Assembly (NCBI RefSeq): GCF_035994185.1
Contig: NZ_CP108538.1
Location: 1,674,001 to 1,738,000 of the forward strand
Origin: Streptomyces sp. NBC_01217
GTDB lineage: Bacteria > Actinomycetota > Actinomycetes > Streptomycetales > Streptomycetaceae
Direction of reading: 5' to 3'
DNA length: 64,000 bases
Below are positions 7,038 to 15,385 of this stretch, in pieces. The stretch's first letter is position 1; the number at the start of each line of letters is the position of its first letter. The position numbers and the translations under genes are program-made. Below the pieces are notes generated by a model. That model was not told the origin of the DNA. It did no database searches and was given only the letters and a program-made list of their open reading frames with translations.

Positions 7038-9560
7038 ATGTCCGAAGCTGTGGCTCGCGCCACACTCCCGTCCATGGAACATGTGCCGCCGCCCGCCGAG
7101 GAATTGGCGCTCCTCGATCGCGAGCTGGCCCGGCTGGATGCCCGCCGGTCCCAGTTGCTGGTTCGTCGCGCCTGGCTGCTGAGCGTGCTGACACCAGCCG
7201 TCGCGCGCCCCGCCCTGCCACCCGCACCCCCGCTCGCCGCTCCGTTCGCGGCTCCGTCCGGGCCGTCTGCCGTGCCGGCCGGGCCGCGCAGTGCGCAGAA
7301 TGTGCTGCTCACCCTGGGCGGTCTGCTGCTGACGATCGCGGCGATCGCGTTCACTCTGGTCAGCTGGGGTCACATGGGCATCGGCGGCCGCTCGGCGGTC
7401 CTCGGCGTGGTGACGGTCGCGGCGCTGTCCGCTCCCGCCGTGCTGTTGCGTCGCGGGCTGCCGTCGACGGCCGAGGCTCTCGCGGCCCTGGCGTCGGTGC
7501 TGATGGTGCTGGATGCGTATGCGCTGCACCGGGTGGCGGTGCCGGAGGCCGACGGCCTCGGTTACGCCGCGGCAGCCTCGGCGGTGCTGGCCGTGCTCTG
7601 GGGCGCGTACGGGCTGCTCCTCGACCGGCTGAGGCTGCCGCTGCCGCTGGCGGTGATCACCGTGCAACTGCCGCTGCTGCTGTGGGCCTGGGCGGCGGGC
7701 GCGGGGATCACGGCGTTCAGCTGGGCGCTGCTGGTCACGGCCGCGCTGGACTGCGCGATCGCGGTGTGGGGCAAGGGCGTTGCGGTACGGGTGACGGCCC
7801 GTGTCTGCTGCTGGGCAACGGGTCTGCTGGGCCTGTTGGCCGCCCTGGGGCAGTCGGTCTCCGCCGATACGGCGTGGGCCGCTTCGGCGCCGAGTGCGCT
7901 GCTGCTCATGGGCGCGGCGATCGCGGTGTTCGGGGCGTGGCGTGCGCCGGCGGGCCTTTCGGTGGCCGGCGGTGTGGTGGCCGGGCTGTGCGGGGTGGCC
8001 GCGGTGGGCGGTGTGCTGCACACCTGGGTGGCCTGGGACTGGGCGGTGCCCGTGTATCTGCTGTGCGGTGTGGTGCTGTTGGGTGCGGTACGCGCTCCGC
8101 TGCCGCGCCCGCTCGGGCGGGGGCTCGTGTGGGCCTCGTCCGCGGTGACCGCGGGCGCGGTGCTGTCCGCGGCGCCGCCGGTCGGTCTGACGCTGATGGG
8201 TGCCGTGTCGCAGCTGGACCGAGTGTGGTCGGGGGCGCCGGACGGTGGGGTCCGGGGCGCGCTGGGTGCGCGGGAGATGGCGTGGTCCGGCATGGCGGCG
8301 GCGCCGGTGGTGCTGCTGGCGGTGGCCGTGGTGCTGGGGGCGGCGTACCGGTCGTGGGCGTCGTTGGTACGGGTGGCGGGGCCAGTGCTGTCGCCGGGTG
8401 CCGCGTGGCGGGATGCGGCGGGGTCCGGTGCGGTGGTGCTCGGCTGGGCGGGGCTCACCGTGCTCCCCGCGGTGCTGGGGCTGTCGTACGCGGCGGCTGT
8501 GCCGGTGCAGTTGGTGCTGACCGCCGGGGTGCTCGCGGTGGCGGTACGGGGTCTGCGCCGCGGGGTGGCCGGGGTGGGGCCGACCGCCCTGGTGTGCGCT
8601 CTGGTCGGTGCGGCGAGCGCGGGGCTGCTGTCGCTCGCGGCGGAGGCCGCCACATACGCGGTGTTCGGGGTGCTGCTGGTGATGTTCGGCGTGACCGCGG
8701 TGCTGCTCGGCGGCGCCACGTCGTCGGCGGCGCGGGCGTTGCGGCTCGTGCCGGCGGTGCCGGCGTGCGCTGCCGTGGTGTGCGCGATCGTGCTCGCCCG
8801 TGCGGCCGGGGCGTCGCTGGGGCTTGCCGGGTACCAGGCGGCGCCGCTCCTCCTGGTCGTCCCCGCGGTGACGGTGCTGCTCGGGGCGCGGCTGCGGGGT
8901 CTCCCGTCGGCTCTGCCCATCGAGCTGACCGGTGCCGTGGCTGGTGTGGTGGCGGTGGGCATGGCGGTGACGGACCGGCCGTTCCTGGCGTTGGTGCTGG
9001 CGCTGTGCGGGGTACTGGCGGCGGGTACGGCCGTGCGTGCCGAGCGGCGGCCGGTGGCCGGGTATCTGGCGATGGCGCTGTTCGTCCTGGCGACCTGGCT
9101 GCGGCTCTCGGCCTCGGGGGTGTCGGCTCCCGAGGCTTACACCCTGCCGGTGACGGTGCCCGCTCTGGCGGTCGGTGTGCTGCGCCGCCGCCGTGATCCG
9201 GAGGCGTCGTCGTGGACGGCGTACGGGGCGGGTCTCGCGGCGACGCTGGTGCCGAGCCTCTTCGCGGCATGGGCCGATCCGCACTGGCTGCGGCCGCTGC
9301 TGCTCGGTGTGGCGGTGCTGGTGATCACCCTGGCGGGCGCGCGGCTGCGGCTGCAGGCGCTGCTGCTGCTCGGTGGTGCGGTGCTGGCTCTGGACGCCCT
9401 GCACGAACTCGCGCCGTACGTGGTCCAGGTCGTCGGCGCCCTGCCTCGCTGGCTGCCGCCCGCGCTGGCCGGAGTGCTGCTGCTGGTGGTCGGGTCGACG
9501 TACGAGCAGCGGCTGCGCGACGCCCGGCGGCTGAAGGACGCCCTGGGCCGGATGCGCTGA
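7038..9560 (+). CDS. Large multi-spanning membrane protein of unknown function
   Basis: 840 residues. After a short cytoplasmic N-terminus with a charged helix (LALLDRELARLDARRSQLL) come many alanine/valine/leucine-rich hydrophobic stretches, likely more than 20 transmembrane helices, ending in a basic tail (YEQRLRDARRLKDALGRMR). It resembles the uncharacterised Streptomyces membrane proteins annotated by the SCO7613 C-terminal domain, but this is from memory. No transporter or enzyme motif is evident. ATG 7038 and ATG 7074 are both possible; neither has a clear ribosome site. A terminator follows at 9568. Confidence 0.85.
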   Translation: MSEAVARATLPSMEHVPPPAEELALLDRELARLDARRSQLLVRRAWLLSVLTPAVARPALPPAPPLAAPFAAPSGPSAVPAGPRSAQNVLLTLGGLLLTIAAIAFTLVSWGHMGIGGRSAVLGVVTVAALSAPAVLLRRGLPSTAEALAALASVLMVLDAYALHRVAVPEADGLGYAAAASAVLAVLWGAYGLLLDRLRLPLPLAVITVQLPLLLWAWAAGAGITAFSWALLVTAALDCAIAVWGKGVAVRVTARVCCWATGLLGLLAALGQSVSADTAWAASAPSALLLMGAAIAVFGAWRAPAGLSVAGGVVAGLCGVAAVGGVLHTWVAWDWAVPVYLLCGVVLLGAVRAPLPRPLGRGLVWASSAVTAGAVLSAAPPVGLTLMGAVSQLDRVWSGAPDGGVRGALGAREMAWSGMAAAPVVLLAVAVVLGAAYRSWASLVRVAGPVLSPGAAWRDAAGSGAVVLGWAGLTVLPAVLGLSYAAAVPVQLVLTAGVLAVAVRGLRRGVAGVGPTALVCALVGAASAGLLSLAAEAATYAVFGVLLVMFGVTAVLLGGATSSAARALRLVPAVPACAAVVCAIVLARAAGASLGLAGYQAAPLLLVVPAVTVLLGARLRGLPSALPIELTGAVAGVVAVGMAVTDRPFLALVLALCGVLAAGTAVRAERRPVAGYLAMALFVLATWLRLSASGVSAPEAYTLPVTVPALAVGVLRRRRDPEASSWTAYGAGLAATLVPSLFAAWADPHWLRPLLLGVAVLVITLAGARLRLQALLLLGGAVLALDALHELAPYVVQVVGALPRWLPPALAGVLLLVVGSTYEQRLRDARRLKDALGRMR

Positions 9561-9567
9561 CGGTGTG

Positions 9568-9607
9568 CCACATGGCCGGCCGCGGAAGAACCGGGCCGGC
9601 CATGTGG
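9568..9607 (+). terminator. Terminator after the large membrane protein gene
   Basis: A perfect 13-bp inverted repeat (9568-9580 with 9595-9607) starts seven bases after the stop codon. The following stretch to 9782 holds no gene that I can support. Confidence 0.75.
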
Positions 9608-9782
9608 TCATCGGCTGGCCGTCGCAACCGAACTGCCCCTCGGAATTACGCAGTAGGCGTTTCTCGCCGCACCTGCGCGGAATTACGGCGGAGTTCCGGA
9701 ATAGCGAATCGGGGGTGTTATCCGCTGCCACGATCGATTGAATCGTTCACACGGGCGTCGTGACGAGTGGACGCGAGAAATG

Positions 9783-9822
9783 CAGAGGGCCCGTGAGACT
9801 CTGCGGTCTCACGGGCCCTCTG
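9783..9822 (-). terminator. Terminator behind the second tRNA-Val(CAC)
   Basis: A perfect 17-bp inverted repeat (9783-9799 with 9806-9822) lies directly downstream of the minus-strand tRNA. Confidence 0.78.
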
Positions 9823-9829
9823 TCCGGGG

Positions 9830-9901
9830 TGGGCGATACTGGTTTCGAACCAGTGACCTCTTCGGTGTGAACGAAGCGCTCTCCCACTGAGCTAATCGCC
9901 C
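9830..9901 (-). tRNA. tRNA-Val (anticodon CAC), second copy
   Basis: Nearly identical to the tRNA at 6433-6504: same acceptor stem and same anticodon arm with loop TTCACAC; the only visible difference is one base in the TΨC stem-loop (GAAACC versus GAACCC). Discriminator A at 9830. Confidence 0.96.
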
Positions 9902-9955
9902 GGGCGCAGGCCAAACATTACCCCATGTCAGTGGCGCCCCATGACCATCCCCGGG

Positions 9956-10447
9956 TCACTCGTTGATCTTCCACGGCATGGTGATGCCGAACTTCCACAC
10001 GTAGATCCCGACCAGCACCGCGATGATCACCAGACCGATCACGGTGAGGGCGATGTTGCGCCGCCGGACCTTGGGGTCGAGCGCCCGCTGGGCGGCCTCG
10101 GTGACCTTGCGCCGCGTCCAGCGCAGCACCAGCTGGGCCCAGACGAACTCAGTCGCCCAGATCGCCATGCCACCGAAGATCACCAGCCAGCCGGGACCGG
10201 GCAGCGGCAGCATGATGACGCCCGCCACGACCACGGCGAGGCCGACCACGAAGACGCCGACCTGCCAGCTCAGATGCAGTGTCCTGGACGCCTTGATGAA
10301 CCCGGGCGCCCGGGATCCGAGCTCCCGCTCCACCTTCGTCACACCCTCCGCGGCATCTCCCGTCACGCTCTTCGTCCCATCCCCCGCGGCGGACACCGGT
10401 CGCGCCGGCACGGCGCCTCCGTCCCGCTCGTCACTCTCCGCATTCAT
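9956..10447 (-). CDS. TIGR02611-type membrane protein
   Basis: 163 residues. A charged N-terminus of about 60 residues precedes two hydrophobic hairpins: WQVGVFVVGLAVVVAGVIML with the PGPGW turn, and NIALTVIGLVIIAVLVGIYV near the C-terminus. The LPLPGPGWLVIFGG motif is typical of small actinobacterial putative transmembrane proteins in the PGPGW/TIGR02611 group; function unknown. ATG 10447 begins MNAESDE. It is divergent from ssgB across about 190 bases that contain both promoters. Confidence 0.85.
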   Translation of the reverse strand: MNAESDERDGGAVPARPVSAAGDGTKSVTGDAAEGVTKVERELGSRAPGFIKASRTLHLSWQVGVFVVGLAVVVAGVIMLPLPGPGWLVIFGGMAIWATEFVWAQLVLRWTRRKVTEAAQRALDPKVRRRNIALTVIGLVIIAVLVGIYVWKFGITMPWKINE

Positions 10448-10637
10448 GCTTGCCAACCTACCCGAACGGTCTCCGTCACCGGAATGGCCGCATAACCCAA
10501 AGTTACACACCGCCGTACGAGCTACCTGAACGAACACAAAAAGGTCAGAGGGGTTTACAACGCCACCGTAGGTGGCATGTCGACTTCGCCGACGTGCGAA
10601 TCCCCGAGCGCACACTGAGCGAAAGGCCCTGGCGCTT

Positions 10638-11051
10638 ATGAACACCACGGTCAGCTGCGAGCTGCACCTGCGCCTCGTTGTGTCGAGCGAGTCCTCACTG
10701 CCTGTACCCGCGGGCCTGCGGTATGACACGGCCGATCCGTATGCCGTGCACGCCACCTTCCACACCGGAGCGGAGGAGACGGTCGAGTGGGTTTTCGCCC
10801 GCGACCTCCTTGCCGAGGGGCTTCATAGGCCCACCGGCACCGGAGACGTCCGCGTCTGGCCATCCCGTAGTCACGGTCAAGGCGTCGTCTGCATCGCGCT
10901 GAGCTCCCCAGAGGGCGAAGCCCTGCTCGAAGCCCCGGCGAGGGCCCTGGAGTCGTTCCTGAAAAGGACCGACGCCGCGGTTCCGCCAGGCACCGAGCAT
11001 CGTCACTTCGATCTCGATACGGAGCTCTCACACATCCTGGCCGAGAGCTGA
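10638..11051 (+). CDS. ssgB: SsgB, sporulation-specific cell division activator
   Basis: 137 residues covering the whole SsgA-like family domain. The sequence (MNTTVSCELHLRLVVSS ... ELSHILAES) matches my memory of SsgB, the most conserved member and essentially invariant across streptomycetes. SsgB recruits FtsZ to septation sites during sporulation, with SsgA, at the membrane of aerial hyphae. GCGAAAGG lies upstream of ATG 10638. A strong hairpin follows at 11127. In the family, expression depends on developmental sigma factors; no specific promoter could be assigned here. Confidence 0.95.
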   Translation: MNTTVSCELHLRLVVSSESSLPVPAGLRYDTADPYAVHATFHTGAEETVEWVFARDLLAEGLHRPTGTGDVRVWPSRSHGQGVVCIALSSPEGEALLEAPARALESFLKRTDAAVPPGTEHRHFDLDTELSHILAES

Positions 11052-11126
11052 GCCAGGCCGAGAGCTGCACGGCGCCGTCCGACTCGGGGAGGCGGCGCCG
11101 CGCGGAAAACCTCATAGGGCTGACAC

Positions 11127-11166
11127 CGACGCCGTCATCACGGAATCCACCGTGGTGACGGCGTCG
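11127..11166 (+). terminator. Terminator downstream of ssgB
   Basis: A 17-bp inverted repeat with a single G:U pair (11127-11143 with 11150-11166, loop of 6). The 354-base gap 11052-11405 otherwise holds a TAGAGT hexamer at 11351-11356, a likely -10 element of the next gene. Confidence 0.78.
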
Positions 11167-11405
11167 GCGCGCGTTCCCCCACGGCCGCGCCCGCACGCCC
11201 CGCGCACCGGTACACGCCCCGCAGGCCCGCAGCGCCCGCCCACGGCCCGGACAGGCGGCCACCGGCCATGGACACCCACGGGTGGCCGGTAAGCGTTCCC
11301 CGCGCCCCTCATGGGCCGTCTCGGGCCTCTGTGCGCCGCCGCCGAGCCAGTAGAGTCAGCCGGCATCGGCGGGCACCCGCCCGCCGGAGGCCAGGGAGCG
11401 AAAGC

Positions 11406-12008
11406 GTGCTGATCCCCCACGACACCCGGATCGCCCTCGACATTGTGGTCGATCTGCTGAACACCTCGCCGGAGAGCGAACCGCCGGCGTGCGGGCAGCC
11501 GGAGGGCGAGCCGGCCGACGGTCTCGCCGGCATCGAAGCGCTGTACGACTTCGCGCGGCGCCATCGCATCAGCGGCGTGGGCGAGCTCCACGAGAAGGAC
11601 CTGCGCGCCGTGCACGACGTACGGGCCCGCTTCGCCGCGGTCTTCGCGACGGACGACGCACAGACCGCCGCCTCGCTCGTCAACGCCCTCATCGCGGCCG
11701 CAGGCACCACACCGCAGCTCAGCAATCACGACGGCTACGACTGGCATGTGCACTACTTCGCGCCGGACGCCTCGATCGCCGACCATCTCGCGGCCGACTG
11801 CGGCATGGCGCTGGCCTTCATCGTGGTGGCGGGCGAGCAGGAGCGACTGCGGCGCTGCGAGGCACCGGACTGCCGGCACGCCTTCGTCGACCTCTCCCGC
11901 AATCGCTCCCGGCGCTACTGCTCCAGCCGCACCTGCGGTAATCGTCTGCATGTGGCCGCGTACCGGGCACGCCGCAAGGAAGCGGCCGGCGATCCGTTCA
12001 CAGCATGA
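11406..12008 (+). CDS. CGNR zinc finger / ABATE domain protein
   Basis: 200 residues. The N-terminal part is the ABATE (putative stress-induced regulator) domain, starting DTRIALDIVVDLLNT. The C-terminus carries the CGNR zinc finger: two cysteines in RRCEAPDC, then CSSRTCGNR. Such proteins are presumed DNA- or RNA-binding regulators. GTG 11406 is preceded by GGGAG at a good distance. The stop overlaps, tail to tail, the last 11 bases of the small gene on the other strand. Confidence 0.9.
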   Translation: MLIPHDTRIALDIVVDLLNTSPESEPPACGQPEGEPADGLAGIEALYDFARRHRISGVGELHEKDLRAVHDVRARFAAVFATDDAQTAASLVNALIAAAGTTPQLSNHDGYDWHVHYFAPDASIADHLAADCGMALAFIVVAGEQERLRRCEAPDCRHAFVDLSRNRSRRYCSSRTCGNRLHVAAYRARRKEAAGDPFTA

Positions 12009-12153
12009 AGAGATCATGCAACGCGGCCATCAGCAGCAGACTGCCGATCACCGCGAGGAAGATCATCAACGGGGGCTGGGAAAGCGCGAAGAGGCAGCCG
12101 CGCGGCTCTTCGGCAGGGCTTGCGGGGGCATCGCCCCGGGAGGTGTCCACCAT
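11998..12153 (-). CDS. 51-residue single-pass membrane protein
   Basis: This short gene encodes a Pro/Ala/Glu-rich N-terminus (MVDTSRGDAPASPAEEPRG) followed by one hydrophobic helix (MIFLAVIGSLLLMAALHDL) and ends FML. Codon use has strong G/C third positions and the helix is well formed, both arguing for a real protein. Its last 11 bases overlap the end of the CGNR gene on the opposite strand. GTG 12150 is an alternative start. There is no clear ribosome site. Function unknown; probably N-in or N-out tail-anchored membrane peptide. Confidence 0.65.
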   Translation of the reverse strand: MVDTSRGDAPASPAEEPRGCLFALSQPPLMIFLAVIGSLLLMAALHDLFML

Positions 12154-12285
12154 CTCGGGACGATCATGACGCAGTCCGGGGCCCGTTGGCGATCAACATG
12201 CCTTTTTGTGCGCTGAGTTCACCCTCACCGGGGGCGGTCGCAATTCGCTCCGGCGTCCGATCGGCCGTCACATTTTCGGTACGAC

Positions 12286-12308
12286 GGCCGGCACACAGGG
12301 TGCCGGCC
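12286..12308 (-). terminator. Possible terminator in the 12154-12438 gap
   Basis: An 8-bp GC-rich inverted repeat with a 7-base loop lies downstream of the minus-strand membrane gene ending at 12439. I see no gene in the remaining 12154-12438 bases; a promoter for the 51-residue protein should lie near its left part. Confidence 0.45.
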
Positions 12309-12438
12309 CTGCTCAACACCGCTACGTGCCCGTCGAATTCGGAGTCCGGCGGCCGAGTGACCGGCCGGTCTCACCGAACTCCCGGCGGCATTACCGGAGT
12401 TGGTCCTCCGGGGCACCGCACCGCGGTGGGGGGCCGGG

Positions 12439-12894
12439 TCAGATGCCGTGCTTCTTCAAGATGGCCTCGATGTCGCTGAAGTCCTCGCCCGAGGACGCGG
12501 GCTGCTGCTTCGGATTCGGATTCGTCTGTGTCCGGGTCGCCGGGAGCCCGGTCCCCAGCGAGGGTGCCGAGGCCGCGGGGGCGATCGCCTCGCCCCGCGC
12601 CGCCCGTGCGGCGGCCTTGCGTTCCTTACGGGTGCCGACGCCACGTCGCTCGATCGCACGCGTGGTGATGAACAGCAGCCAGGCCACAGCGAGCAGCCCG
12701 AAGCCGATCCAGACGCTCGGCTTGAAGGCGATTCCGGCGAGCCAGTCCACCACCCCGGTCAGCACCAGGCCGATCGGGACCAGGGAGTAGGCGGCGATCC
12801 GGGCCGCCGTGAGGAAGCGCTTCCGGTACGCGGAGACGGCGGCGATGCCCAGGCCCGCCGCGGACACCGCGGAACAGATCGTCTCGGCAAGCAT
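12439..12894 (-). CDS. Small membrane protein of unknown function
   Basis: 151 residues. Three or four hydrophobic helices occupy residues 1-90 (SAVSAAGLGIAAVSAY, AAYSLVPIGLVLTGVVDWL, IGFGLLAVAWLLFI). A basic stretch (RRGVGTRKERKAAARAARG) and a flexible tail follow. It ends with a predicted short helix DFSDIEAILKKHGI. ATG 12894 is preceded by GGAGG. No functional motif seen. It is divergent from the DsbA-like gene. Confidence 0.85.
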   Translation of the reverse strand: MLAETICSAVSAAGLGIAAVSAYRKRFLTAARIAAYSLVPIGLVLTGVVDWLAGIAFKPSVWIGFGLLAVAWLLFITTRAIERRGVGTRKERKAAARAARGEAIAPAASAPSLGTGLPATRTQTNPNPKQQPASSGEDFSDIEAILKKHGI

Positions 12895-13095
12895 CGGGGC
12901 CTCCAGGCGCAAGGGGAAACGTCCCTTCCATCCTGCACCGCCCACCCGCCGGACGGCCACGATCCGGGACCGCATCAGGGACATTTCAGGGCCGGGATCC
13001 TCCCCAGGTGCCGATGCAGGCGCTACGGGCGTATCGGGCGTGAGCGGACCGGGTGCCGATTGGGACGCTCGCGCGGGCCCTGGGAGACTGGCCGT

Positions 13096-13611
13096 ATGAG
13101 CGATTCCACCCCCGCAGCGCCCGTCGTCCTCGATATCTGGTGCGAGCTCCAGTGCCCCGACTGTCACCAGGCCCTCACCGATGTGCACGCCCTGCGGGCC
13201 AAGTACGGCGACCGTCTTGAGGTGCGGCTGCGGCACTTCCCGCTGGACAAGCACAAGCATGCGTACGCCGCCGCGCAGGCCGCCGAGGAGGCCGCGGCCC
13301 AGGGCAAGGGCTGGCCGTACATCGAGGCGGTCCTCGCCCGTACCGCCGACCTGGACCGCACCGGCGAGCCGCTGCTGATCGAGGTGGCGCGGGAACTCGG
13401 TCTGGACGCCGAGGAGATGGACACCGCCCTGATCGACGGGCGCCACATGCTGATCGTCGACGCCGACCAGGCCGAGGGCAAGGCGATCGGCGTCACGGGC
13501 ACACCGACGTATCTGATCGGCGACGAGCTGCTGGACGGCGGCAAGAGCCAGGACGGGCTGCGCGAGCGGATCGAGGAGATCGCCGACCGGCTGCTCGCCG
13601 GGCAGGGCTGA
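13096..13611 (+). CDS. DsbA/FrnE-type thioredoxin-fold oxidoreductase
   Basis: 171 residues with a thioredoxin fold of the DsbA kind: beta strand VVLDIWCELQCPDC with a CPDC active site, a helical insertion, and the cis-proline strand GVTGTPTYLIG. There is no signal peptide, so it should act in the cytosol, perhaps in thiol redox balance or protein disulfide handling. ATG 13096 begins MSDSTPAAP. Its end converges with the GNAT gene across 40 bases. Confidence 0.88.
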   Translation: MSDSTPAAPVVLDIWCELQCPDCHQALTDVHALRAKYGDRLEVRLRHFPLDKHKHAYAAAQAAEEAAAQGKGWPYIEAVLARTADLDRTGEPLLIEVARELGLDAEEMDTALIDGRHMLIVDADQAEGKAIGVTGTPTYLIGDELLDGGKSQDGLRERIEEIADRLLAGQG

Positions 13612-13651
13612 ACCAGCGGAACCGGGGCCCGAAGCCCGAGGCCGGGGGCCG

Positions 13652-14488
13652 CTACAACATCTTGGCCAGGCTGTACTGGGTCGTCCGGTAACCCAGCGAC
13701 TCGTACAGCCGCAGGGCCGGTGTGTTGGACGTGAGGACATGCAGACCGAGCCGGTCGTCGCCCGCCTCCAGAGCGATGCGTTCGGCCTGGAGCATCAGCG
13801 CCCGGCCGTACCCCCGCCCGCGGAACTCCTCACGCACCTCGACGTCGAACACGTACGACACCAGCATCCCTGGGTGCATTTCGTGCCGCGCCACCCAGAC
13901 ATGGCCCACGACCCCGTCCTCGTGGACGAGGACGTGAAGATGCACCCCCTCGGAGGCGAGGCCGTGCGGCAGGAACTGCGCATGGCTGGTCTCGGCCTTC
14001 CGCACGGCCTGATCCACGGGGACGCCTCGGTCGATCCAGGTCTGCGCATAGCTGCGCAGCGCGTCGCTCGCCCAGTGCGCGAACTCGTCGTCGGTCATCG
14101 GCCGGGCGCTGACACCGTCCGGCAGCTCGGGCGGAGTCGAGGGCAGCTCTTTGAGCATGTTCCTGCTGCGTTCGGCATAGCCCAGCGCCGCGGCCAGCCC
14201 CTGCGCCGCCGTCTCGTCCACCATGACCGACAGCGTCATCTGGGTGCAGCCCCAGCCGCGCAGCACCTCTTCGGCCGCCAGCGCCGCGATGGTGCCGCGG
14301 CCGCGCCTGCGGCGCGATTCGTCGATGTGCAGGGAGCGCAGCACGCCCGCCTTCGCACCGAACCCCGGATCGGTGCCGATCTCGACGGCGCCGACGGGCC
14401 GTCCGTTGTCGCACACGTCGTACGAGCGGCTCTTCGCGCCGTCGGCGCCTTGCTGGATCGGCCCGGTCGGCCGGAGGGTCGTGGTCAT
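13652..14488 (-). CDS. GNAT N-acetyltransferase with two GNAT-like halves
   Basis: 278 residues. The first half shows a degenerate acetyl-CoA loop (SRRRRGRGTIAALAAEEVL). The second half has the canonical one (REEFRGRGYGRALMLQAE) followed by LHVLTSNTPALRLYESLGY. Two tandem GNAT folds are common in streptomycete acetyltransferases. Substrate unknown. ATG 14488 is used. Downstream of the pabC-like stop lies a 75-base gap with small repeated ACGGGTTC motifs. Confidence 0.87.
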   Translation of the reverse strand: MTTTLRPTGPIQQGADGAKSRSYDVCDNGRPVGAVEIGTDPGFGAKAGVLRSLHIDESRRRRGRGTIAALAAEEVLRGWGCTQMTLSVMVDETAAQGLAAALGYAERSRNMLKELPSTPPELPDGVSARPMTDDEFAHWASDALRSYAQTWIDRGVPVDQAVRKAETSHAQFLPHGLASEGVHLHVLVHEDGVVGHVWVARHEMHPGMLVSYVFDVEVREEFRGRGYGRALMLQAERIALEAGDDRLGLHVLTSNTPALRLYESLGYRTTQYSLAKML

Positions 14489-14563
14489 CGGGGAATTTCT
14501 ATCCGCTGGGCCCCGGCCAGTCACCCCGTTTTACGGGTTCCACGGGTTCGAGGTGCGCGGGTT

Positions 14564-15385
14564 CTACGGGTCGAGGTCGTTACCGGCCCGCTCGTCGAAG
14601 ATCCGCATGGCCTTCGCCGTCACGGGTCCGGGCCCGCCGGGCAGCTCCCGGCCGTCCACCCGGTGGACCGCCTGGACATCGCGCAGGGTGGAGGTCAGGA
14701 AGATCTCCTCGGCCCGCTCCAGGACGTCGAACGGCAGGTCGGTCTCCTCGGCGCCCGTCCATTCCACGGCCAGTGCGCGGGTGATCCCGGCGAGGCAGCC
14801 GGAGGCGACCGGCGGGGTGTGCAGCCGCCCGTCGAGGACGACGAAGACATTGGAACCGGTGCCTTCGCAGAGCTGTCCGACCGTGTTGGCGAAGAGCGCC
14901 TCCGAAGCGCCGTGCTCATGGGCGCGGGCGAGGGCGACGACGTTCTCGGCGTACGAGGTGGTCTTGAGCCCGGCGAGCGCGCTGCGTTCGTTGCGCGTCC
15001 AGGGGACGGTGATCACGGCGGTGGTGTCGGGGCGGCACGCCACCTCCCCCAGGGCTACGACCAGGCCGGGACCGGCGTTGCCGCGGTCGGAGCCGAGCGG
15101 GGAGAGCCCTCCGGTGTACGTGATGCGCAGCCGGCCGAGCGCCGCCGGATTGGCCTCGATGACGGCGGTGCAGGCGCGGCGCACCTCGTCGAGGTCGGGC
15201 TCGGGAAGGCCCAGGCCGCGGGCGGAGCGGGTCAGCCGGTCGAGGTGGCGGGTGAGGGCGAAGGGCCTGCCGTCGACGGTCTTGACCGTCTCGAAGATGC
15301 CGTCCCCCACGGTGAGTCCGTGATCGAGCACGGACACCCGGGCGTCTTCGGCGTCCCGCAGTTCGCCGTTGACCCAAATCCTCAT
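14564..15385 (-). CDS. pabC: Aminodeoxychorismate lyase-like class IV aminotransferase
   Basis: 273 residues of the fold-type IV PLP family. The N-terminal DHGLTVGDGIFETVKT, the lysine region GLKTTSYAEN and the phosphate-binding EGTGSNVFVV are visible. Translational coupling to the chorismate-binding gene (ATGA overlap at 15382-15385) supports 4-amino-4-deoxychorismate lyase, which releases p-aminobenzoate and pyruvate for folate. A branched-chain or D-amino acid aminotransferase is the alternative, less likely in this context. Confidence 0.85.
   Translation of the reverse strand: MRIWVNGELRDAEDARVSVLDHGLTVGDGIFETVKTVDGRPFALTRHLDRLTRSARGLGLPEPDLDEVRRACTAVIEANPAALGRLRITYTGGLSPLGSDRGNAGPGLVVALGEVACRPDTTAVITVPWTRNERSALAGLKTTSYAENVVALARAHEHGASEALFANTVGQLCEGTGSNVFVVLDGRLHTPPVASGCLAGITRALAVEWTGAEETDLPFDVLERAEEIFLTSTLRDVQAVHRVDGRELPGGPGPVTAKAMRIFDERAGNDLDP

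Noticed and set aside
6963..9731. A 922-residue minus-strand frame opposite the large membrane protein gene
   Set aside because: Arg/Gln/His-rich, no domains, and exactly antisense to a plausible hydrophobic protein; it exists only because of high GC.
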